Source: Eucommia ulmoides
Taxonomy: Eukaryota; Streptophyta; Magnoliopsida; Garryales; Eucommiaceae
DNA: 64,000 bases
Assembly: GCA_016647705.1 (NCBI GenBank)
Contig: CM028334.1
Coordinates: 12,619,546-12,683,545 of the forward strand
Direction: 5' to 3'
How positions within the stretch are numbered: the stretch's first letter is position 1; each line of letters begins with the position of its first letter. The notes below the pieces were generated by a model, which was given only the letters and a program-made list of their open reading frames with translations, made no database searches and was not told where the DNA came from. Positions 23,201-32,200 of this stretch are shown in pieces. Both the position numbers and the translations under genes were made by a program.

Positions 23201-26200
23201 GATCTCCCTCATCATATAATCAGTTTCCTCCTTATATATAGGGGTGTCCTCTTTATATAGGGGCTTTGTCCTACTAAATCGTCGCAATATCGGATGGTCC
23301 AGGATGCCTTGGTTAACGCACCAGTCAGAGAAGCACAGACACGTGTCCATCATCCTAAGGTTGGGTAAGAAGCGTGTTAGGGAAGCCAAAATAGTACGAG
23401 CCTGGTGGGCCGTTCATGGGCCGACCGTTGGCCTTTCGGGATGCTCGCCTTTGTCTCGGGCTAAAATATTTCTTTTTTCGGAAAGGGGCTCTTCCCCTGA
23501 ACGATACGACACGATACGATTCCATAGTCCCAAGACGAATAAACATCTCAAAATACATTCAGGAAGTATGGAGTCTCAAACAAAGTGCATAATAAAGTCC
23601 ACAGTACCTCAAGTTTCTTCTCGGCACTAGGTCCTAGGGTCAACTGATGAGTGTAAAAATGGTCACCCCAAACACCCAATAGAAGACTTCCACGTGTCTA
23701 TAAATTCCCAATGGGATCCAGTCCTAGTATTGACGAAGTATAAAGATTCTGTCGGCCAGAGGCGTAACTCAGCCTAAACCGATCACCCCAGGAGATCGTT
23801 CTTGCTTACCACCGTGAATAACCACCATCGAGCTAGGTGAGCCTCTCCCTATCTCGGCTATGTTCCTAGATCGACACTTCCTATCTCAGAATTCAACTCT
23901 ACAAGCTCCTCAACAAAAATTTCCCTTTCCCGTTTCCAACGATTTGGGAAGGGCAGAGATGCAAACTTCCTGTACGATGGGCCACAGAGAATATCCACCA
24001 GGCATCATGGTCTAGGCCATCCGTCCAGGGGCCAGAAAGTCCAGGCCCACCAACTTAATCTCTCCATGCGCCCATTCAAAATCTACGCGCCCTCGTAGTG
24101 GTCACGCTCTAAGATCAAGATACTAATCCCTGCTTAGGTCGCTAATCCTCCAACCGCCAATCAACCCACCGCCTATATAAGAAAACGTGAACAGTGTTGT
24201 AAAAAGGTGACGCATACTTACTCTTTTAAATATTCTGAGCATTTTTATCTCCCCCTGAGCACTTATTCTCACGCCAAAGAGGACACACCGGGCACACTCC
24301 GGCTAATCATTTGTGCAAGTAATAGCTCAGAGCATACTCTAGATGAACTAGGATCGTTCTCAAACAACAATATTTCTCAGATTGCATGTTGATCAGGACT
24401 CATCTCAGACCACTTCAATCTTACCCCATCATGGAAAAATACCAAAATACCTGACCAGACCATACTGTTGTAATATACCAAGATTCAACTTCAACAGTTT
24501 GACACCGTCTGTGGGAAGCGCTCAAAAGGCCTCCCTCTAATCATCAACTCCCAGCTCGGCTAAGGCTTGATGATCACAAGGTCTAGTCAAGTTATACAAC
24601 CATGAGATCAAAACATTGCGGTAAATAGCAATCCGACCAAAGAGATGTCAAGAGTCCCCAAGTTGGATGCTAGGGCTTTAGTCCCCATCCCGGTTGAAGA
24701 AAAAAACCAACCTCCAATGGGTCAAACGGGCCCGTCAGCTCCGCCCTTGGGCATCTTTGTTGGCCAGACTCTTGGGGCAACGGATGCTTTCTGGATCGAT
24801 AATCTGGAGCATCGTTTAGGTGAGTTCTAGTCCTACTTTCAAGTCCTTCTCTCCTGCCTGTCATTAGCCTTGGCTGAAGGGGAACCAGTTCTCCATAATG
24901 CAGGGGGAGAAGAGAGACCTTAGGAATCAGGAGATCGCGTTATCTATTCAAATGGACATGCACTAAAAGATCAGCCCCGACCCCACATCCATCCGGTAAG
25001 AGAACAAAACTTAGCTCCACCAGTTGCCTCGAATTCCTCATCGCCATCCTCACAAGGTCACCAAACAGAAGATCTCCATGAACCGCATCCTGGAAGGGTG
25101 CTTAGTCACGTTGCCTGTTCTAAGAACAGGGTCAGCTGTGCTCGAAAGATAGACTCTCATCCCCCTTCAGCCAGAAGACAGGGATCCAGAGCGGCCGCCA
25201 GTTAGGTCGCAGCGCCACCCTGGGGTAAAGTAGCCTTGGAGTGGTATATTGCCGAGATGAAGGCAGCCTTCCAGTAGATATGAGATCCTAGGGCTGGTTG
25301 GGCTCCCTTCAGGAGTAATGCCCCATTTTGTATGAAATTGTGGACGAAGTGGTGCCGTACAAGTTCTCCAATCCACCGATGGCTCCATTCGATGGGACCA
25401 CCGATCCCATTGATCACCTCTCCATTTTTGTTTTCTTCATAGACATGCATACGGCTTCTGTGGCAGTAAGGTGCAAATATTTTCCCCTCACTCTGGCCAC
25501 TATGGCCCGCAGTTGGTTTCAACACTTGGCCCCAACCTCGATCTCAACTTTCACTTAACTCGAGCAGCTTTTCCTAGCCCGATTAAGTTGTTCCTGGCGT
25601 AGGTCGAAGACTGTGACCCACATTCTTGCCATCTAGTAGGAGGTTGGGTATAATTTGAGTGACTACATGGATAGATTCTGGAAGGAGAGCCTCTACTGCA
25701 ATGATCTCCCAGACGCCGTAAGTTTGAACGTTTTTATTGATGGGCCGAGGCACCGAAGGCTGTCTTATGACTTGTGTTCGCAACCCGCACCAAACCTATA
25801 TGCTACCGTGGATAGGGGCATAAGTTTTTAAAAAGCCGATCTAAGAGACAATGTGAAGATGGATTGAGAAAGGGCCCAGATAAAAAAAAAAACTAAGCAA
25901 AAGAAGCACCAAGCAGAGGTCAGGGTTGACGTAGGCTTCAGGCAGATGGCCGATTGGGACTCCTTCCAGGGGATCGGAGGCCTCCTCTACCCCCAGAGAT
26001 TCGATAAGGGTTTATCCTCCTGATAGCGTCAATAGTGACTATTTTTGCAGAAAACTCAAGAAGGGGATTCTTCCCTCCTACTCCTCCCTTACGAGGAAAA
26101 CCCATGGGTAGGTCCATCAACAAATATTGCGAGTTCCATCGAGACTGAAGACATTCAACAAATGACTGCTTCCATCTCCGGGATGAAATCAAGGCCCTTA

Positions 26201-29200
26201 TTAAGAGGGGATATCTCGGGAATTATGTTCGTAGAGAAAATGGAGGAACCGCGGAGAATGATTGTCGAGAAGAGCATAGGGGGCGGCGAAGAAAAGAAAA
26301 CCGCAGCCAACCCCCACCACGGAAGGAAGGAGCCGAACACGATGATGATCTATGCATGGACGGCAAGATAAATGCGATCTACGACAATCTTTGTCTCGGA
26401 GGGGAACATCCTCTTCTTGGAAGAGGTACGAGTGTAAAGCAAAGAGGAAGGCCGACCAAGACGTGTACGAGGTGAGCACAATGGATGTCGCCATGCACAA
26501 CGTCATCTCCTTTAGCGAGGCCAACCTCAGAAGGGTGTATACTCCTCATAATGACGTCTTAGTGATATCAACCCTGATCTACCACTACATAGTGGAAATA
26601 ATTTTAGTTGATGGGGGTAGTTCTGCGGATATAATCTTCAAGTGGGCCTTTGACAAGATGAAGGTAGACCTAAGCTCTGTACATCCCACCATTTCTCCCC
26701 TTGTCAACTTCGGCGAGAACATTATCAACTCGGTTGGTTAGACCTCTCTGCCCGTTACGGTTGGAGTAAAGCCCAGATATGCCACAGCGTGGACTAAGTT
26801 CCTCATCGTGGATAGAACTTCCTCTTACATTACAATCATGGGACGTCCAACCGTAGCATCCTTGAAGGCCGTATGTTCCCCATACCACCAGATAATGAAG
26901 TTCTCCACTGACGATGGGGTGGGAGAAATAAGATGAGATTAGGAAGCAGCCAGAATGTGCGCCCAAAGGAAGCTCGAGAAAAGGAAATAACAATCAATGG
27001 TCGGGCTCGAGATCGGGAAAGTCGAGCTCATGGCCTTGTCTGAGCTGGAAATCGTGCCGATCGATGCTTGGCCTAGTGAGCAGAGCTCACAGACCTTCTT
27101 AAGAAAAACTACAACGTGTTCGCCTAGTCCCATGATGAACTTCCTGGAATTGATCCAAATACAGTCATGCACCATCTCTATGTTGACCCTTATCATCCCC
27201 TCGTGAGGCAGAAAAGAAAGAAATTCCACCCAGAGTGCCAGAAGATCATTGAGCAAGAAATGGATAAGTTGGTGAAGTCAGTTGTAGTGGAAGAAGTCAA
27301 GTTCCTTGATTGGCTTCCATTGTCATTCTCGCTCCCAAAGCTGGGAACAAATGGCGTCTCTGTATGGACTTCAAGGATCTTAATAAAGCATGCCCTAAGG
27401 ATTTCCTATCTCTTCCACAAATAAACCTTGTCATAGACGCCACGGCCGGGCGCGAGCTTCTGAGCTTCCTGGATGCTTATGCCGGCTACAATCAGATACC
27501 CATGTTCTCCCCGGACAAGAGTAATACCTCATTCATCACGGACAGAGGCACCTACTGTTACAAGGTTATGCCCTTTGGCCTTCACAACGCTAGGGTGACT
27601 TACTTACCAAAGGCTTGTGAACAAGATGTTCAAGGAAAAGATTGGATCAATAATGGATGTATACATAGATGATATGATCATGAAGAGCACCAGGGCATAT
27701 AATCATATCGCTCATCTCCAGAACTGTTTTGACAAACTCCGGGCTTATCGTATAAAGTTTAATCCTACTAAGTGCATTTTTGGGGTCTCAGCGGGAAAGT
27801 TTTTTGGCTATATGGTGTCCCAACGTGGCATTGATGCCAATCTCGACCAGATAAGCACCATTCTTGGAATGACCTCTCTCTAGGCGAAGAAAGAAGTCCA
27901 GATGCTCACAGGAAGATTGGCTGCCTTGAATCGTTTCATTAGTAGGTCGTTTGAGAAATGTCTTACCTTCTTCAAAGTCCTAAGAGACAATAAAACCTTT
28001 GAGTGGATGCCTGAGTTCGAAGCCGCTTTTCAAGAACGCAAGAGATATCTCTCCTCGGTGCCATTGCTAAGTACTCCTAAAGTTGGAGAAGACCTATTTT
28101 TATTCATTGCCACATCAGACACGGCGGTGAGCATTGCACTCGTCCAGGAAAAAGGTGGCATCCAGAGTCCAGTATATTACTCCAGCAGGCTCCTTACTGA
28201 CGCCGATATGAGGTACCTGCAATTCGAGAAACTAGCTTATACTCTTCTTGTCGCTTCTAGAAAGTTGAAGCAGTACTTTCAAGCGCATATCAAAGGACAT
28301 CTCCTTTGAGACATGTCCTTTACTCTTCGGACATCTCAGGCCGGCTCATGAAGTATAGCCTCGAGCTTGGTCAATTCCACATCGAGTATCGACCAAGGAC
28401 GACTATCAAAGGACAAGTCTTGGCTGACTTCATAGCTGAGCTAACCTTCCTGGTGGAGCCCAGCCCGGATAGTCAAAACCCTGCTCAGCAAGAGGCCTAG
28501 CCCGGTCCGGATGTTGCCCCTGTCCCTGAGGGGACAACCTCCCAGCACAGACTTAGTACCGATCTCGAACCGAACAAGTGGCAACTCTTCACGGATGGTT
28601 CTTCCAATGTTGGTGGGTATGGGTTCGGGATGGTTCTGGTAGCCCCAGACCAAGAAGAGATAGAATATGCACTCATATTGGGGTTCTAGGCCATGAATAA
28701 TGAGGCGGAATGTGAAGCTTTTCTCGCCGAACTCCGATTGACAAGGGAATTCAATGCCAAAAACCTTCAAGTCTTTTGCGACTCGCAGCTCGTTGTCAAC
28801 AAAGTCAATGGGGAGTACATGGAAAAAGATCCAAGTATGACTGCATGTCTTAGGAGGGTGAATACATCGATGGAAAACTTCGAAAATGTTTAAGTGATCC
28901 AAATTCCCCGAGAAGAGAATAAACATGCTGACGCGCTGGCCAACTTGGCCTTCGTGATAGAGTTCACCTTAAAAAGAAGCGTACATGTTAAATACCTGGA
29001 TGCGCCGAGTGCAGCTTCTTCCGATCAGGAGGCCACAATCTGTGCTCTTACCGACAGCCCGACCTGGATGGATCCGATCATAGACTACCTCAAGAATGGG
29101 AAGCTCCCAAATGATCGAGCCGAGGCCTGGAGGAAGTGGTATAGGGCAACAAGGTACACCCTCATTGATGGGGCGTTATATAGCAAATCATTCTTGGGCC

Positions 29201-32200
29201 CATATTCTCGATGCCTAAGGTCGTAGGGGATGTGCTGGGCACACCCTGGCTAGTGCTTTGGGCCGGTAACAGCTTGAAGCATACACTAGACATACTAGGA
29301 CGGTTCTTAAACAACAACATTTATCAGATTACAAGCTGATCAGGACTTATCTCATACCACTTCAATCTCACCTCATCATGGAAAAAGACCAAAATACCCT
29401 GATCAGATCATACTGTTGTAATAGACCAAGATTTGACATCAACAGATCTCATGCGCATTAATAGTTTCTCGAATGATATAAATAGGTTCTCTCATCAAAT
29501 CCATGCACTGTATATACTCACTTTCTACTTCTTGTCATTGTGTTTCTTTTACACCTCTTTCTCTACACTATTCTCGTAAGGTTTGCACTATTAATTTGTG
29601 AAAAAAGTTACCTTTCTGTGAAGATGTTCATGTGATATTTCTGCCAGAGGAACGCCATTTAACAATATTTTTCCCTTGACAGGATCATAAAATCTCTCTA
29701 TCAAGTTTGCTATTGTTGACTGTGGCACATTAAAAAAAAAAAGGATAGAATCAATGAGTTTCACATACATAAATAAATACAAGAATGCTTAAAATTCTAA
29801 TTTCTAACCTTTCCACCACCACTTGGACCAACGAATGCAACTTTTGAACCTCGTTCCAGTTTCAATGTTATTCCCTGGAATGCATAGAAATGGCACCCAT
29901 ACTTCAAACATGTTTTCAGGTTTATTTTTCAATAATTCAAAACTTATATTTATATTTTGTCTAAACAGATTTTTTCAATAGTTACTATTACCTTGAGAAC
30001 CATATGGTTAGGGCGAGAAGGATAAGCAAACCAAACATCATCCAACTCCAGTTCTACATCTTCATCACTACAATAAAATATAACTTTATATGAGAAAGTG
30101 TAAAAATTCAATAGGCCTAACTCACTCTTAAAAGACGCATTGTAAGAGGAGGATTGTCTCTAAACTTGTATATAGCTCAGGATCAGGCAACACAAGCGAT
30201 GTGGGATTCAACACGCCCCCTCACACGCAGGGTGGACTTTGACAAACTGCTGAGATTCTGAGAACGGATATCGGGGGGACCAACATTGATGTGAGATTCA
30301 ACACTCTTAACATCAGACAAAAGGTCTATCTTTGATACTATGTAGGAATTAAATGGGGCCTAACTCACTCTCAAAAGACTTCTTGTAAAATGAGAATTGC
30401 ATTAAGCTTTATACATAACTTATGATCAGGTAACAAGCGATGTGAGATTCAACACGCCCCCCCACGCGCAAGATGGACTTTTGACAAACCACTACGAATG
30501 GATATCAGAGGAAGGGCCCAACATCGATGCAGGATTTAACACGCCCCCTCACGCGTAGGATAAACTTTTTGATAAACTATTGCGAGCGGATATCGGGGGA
30601 CCCAATATCGATGTGGGATTCAACACACGCAACATAAGACAAGAGTTCTGACTCTGATACCATTTAGAAATCCAATGGGCCTAATTTACTCTCAAAAGAT
30701 GCCTTCAAAGACAAGGATTGCCTCTAGACTTTTAAATAGCTTGGGATCTAGTAACACAAGTGATGTGAGATTTAACAGAAAGAGAGAGATATAAAGATCT
30801 TTGCTTCTATTCCAAGAAATTTCAAATTTTTACATAAACTTGAGAACAAAAACAATAAGCAAACACCACTTTGTTGTCTTTGTTCTCAGATTTATGCCCT
30901 GTTCCTCAAAAATTAAAATCGAAACAAACAGAAATCTAGAAATAATTGTGGTATATTCTTAAAATGTTGTTCAAAAAATATGAGAATAGAGCAAAAAAAA
31001 TTCCCATAATTTTTGTTTTTATGTAAAAAGGAAAAATAGTAACATCAACACTAAACAAGTGCCACATAGAATGATGAAATTTAAAAAACTAACCCCAGAG
31101 GACACTTATTTCCTGATTTGGGCATGGGCGAAACTCGATCTAGAAGTTCAAAAACACGTCTACTTGCTCCTACAGCTTTCATTGCCGTTGTATACAATCC
31201 AGAAAGTCCAGATACAGATGATCCAACTACGTACACGTAGAAAAAATAATTAAAATCGAGTTTAAGTAAGGTAAAAGAATCCTTTTAAAATTTTGATAAT
31301 GATTTAAGAATCCATCGAAAAACCAAACAACAATTTTCACCTGCGAGGCTATAAAAAATGAAAGACGTAAGAGAACCCGTTGTCATGGAGCCTTCAATCG
31401 TTAGATTGGCTCCATAAATCAGTACTGTAATAACTGATACAGTTGTCCCTGCATTTACACCTCCATGGAAGAGACCAACTGCTCTCTGCATGAGAAAAAC
31501 TAGAGGTAGAAACGGACCTAACTCACTCTCAAAAGATGCTTTGTAAGATGAGGATTGCGACGCTTTGTCAGATGAAGATTGCCATAGACTTTATATATAG
31601 CTCAAGATCACGTAACACAAGCGATGTGGGATTCAACAGGTTTTTTTTTTTTTTTTGTTCTTAAACTTGAGCATGAATGTAGAATCAATGAAAATACGAA
31701 AATAATTATTGGTTTCAATCTGAACATATGCTAAAAATTTTGGCGGGGCTTGTTTAGTGCTTTTGTTCTTAGAATCCAGTTTGTGTTTTCAACAACTAAA
31801 ATCGTTTTTTTTTTGTTTTTTTGTTTCCAAATTTTGAGGAAAAAAAAATATAATTGCCCAGGGAATGTAATTCTGGGAAAAAAAAAACAAGGGATGGAAA
31901 TCCTAAACAGACACCACTACTCACTGATTGTTTGAGGCCAAGCTTCAATGCCTCATCGACTTTCTCTGAGTATCGCGAAATCTCATACTTTTCCTGTGCG
32001 AAAGATCTCACCGTCCGTATGGCACTAAGCGTTTCCTATTTTTTTTAAAAGAAAAATTATCATAGTTCAGCCTCTCGAATCTACACAATTTATAAACCTA
32101 AAACAATATATATTCGGAATCATACATAGAAAAATGCTAAAAAATTAATTAGAAAATCATTCGACAAACCTGTGCAACCGAGGTGGATAAAGCAGCAGAA

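Larger units (their letters stand above)
17189..29444. mobile_element. Rearranged Gypsy composite with an inverted half and outward-facing U5 ends
   Basis: Left to right: inverted LTR (17189-18062), inverted 3' internal segment, antisense ORF (reading plus), inverted integrase (to about 23240), then on the plus strand a second 3' internal segment (23241-23644), LTR (23645-24496), PBS, gag, protease, RT, RNase H (to about 29225) and an LTR tail (29228-29444). RNase H stops at GPYSRCL, and the inverted integrase begins at [11 protein letters not shown]. These two points are adjacent in an ordinary Gypsy pol. Both outer edges are LTR 3' ends, flanked by AATCT and GATCT. Confidence 0.8.
2256..29611 (-). 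other. Giant intron 14 (27,356 bp) packed with retrotransposons
   Basis: Bounded by a consensus donor (AAAG/GTAACT) and acceptor (TTTGTTCCCAG) on the minus strand, with both flanking exons intact and in the same phase. Almost all of it is accounted for by one Copia fragment, two Copia elements, two Gypsy solo LTRs and a Gypsy composite. Only short stretches (2256-2410, about 16980-17188, 29445-29611) are left as possible original intron or unrecognised repeat. Confidence 0.88.

Noticed and set aside
23244..23630. 128-codon plus-strand frame as a gene
   Set aside because: It lies across the Gypsy 3' internal segment, which is non-coding in the other copy, and resembles no known protein.
17189..24496. 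LTR pair 17189-18062 and 23645-24496 as the two ends of one normal element
   Set aside because: The copies are inverted, not direct, and the coding order around them does not fit a single provirus.
29591..29782. Start codon at the top of the exon 14 frame
   Set aside because: The Met is upstream of a clear acceptor (GCCACAG); family alignment puts the exon start at the Ser of Walker A.
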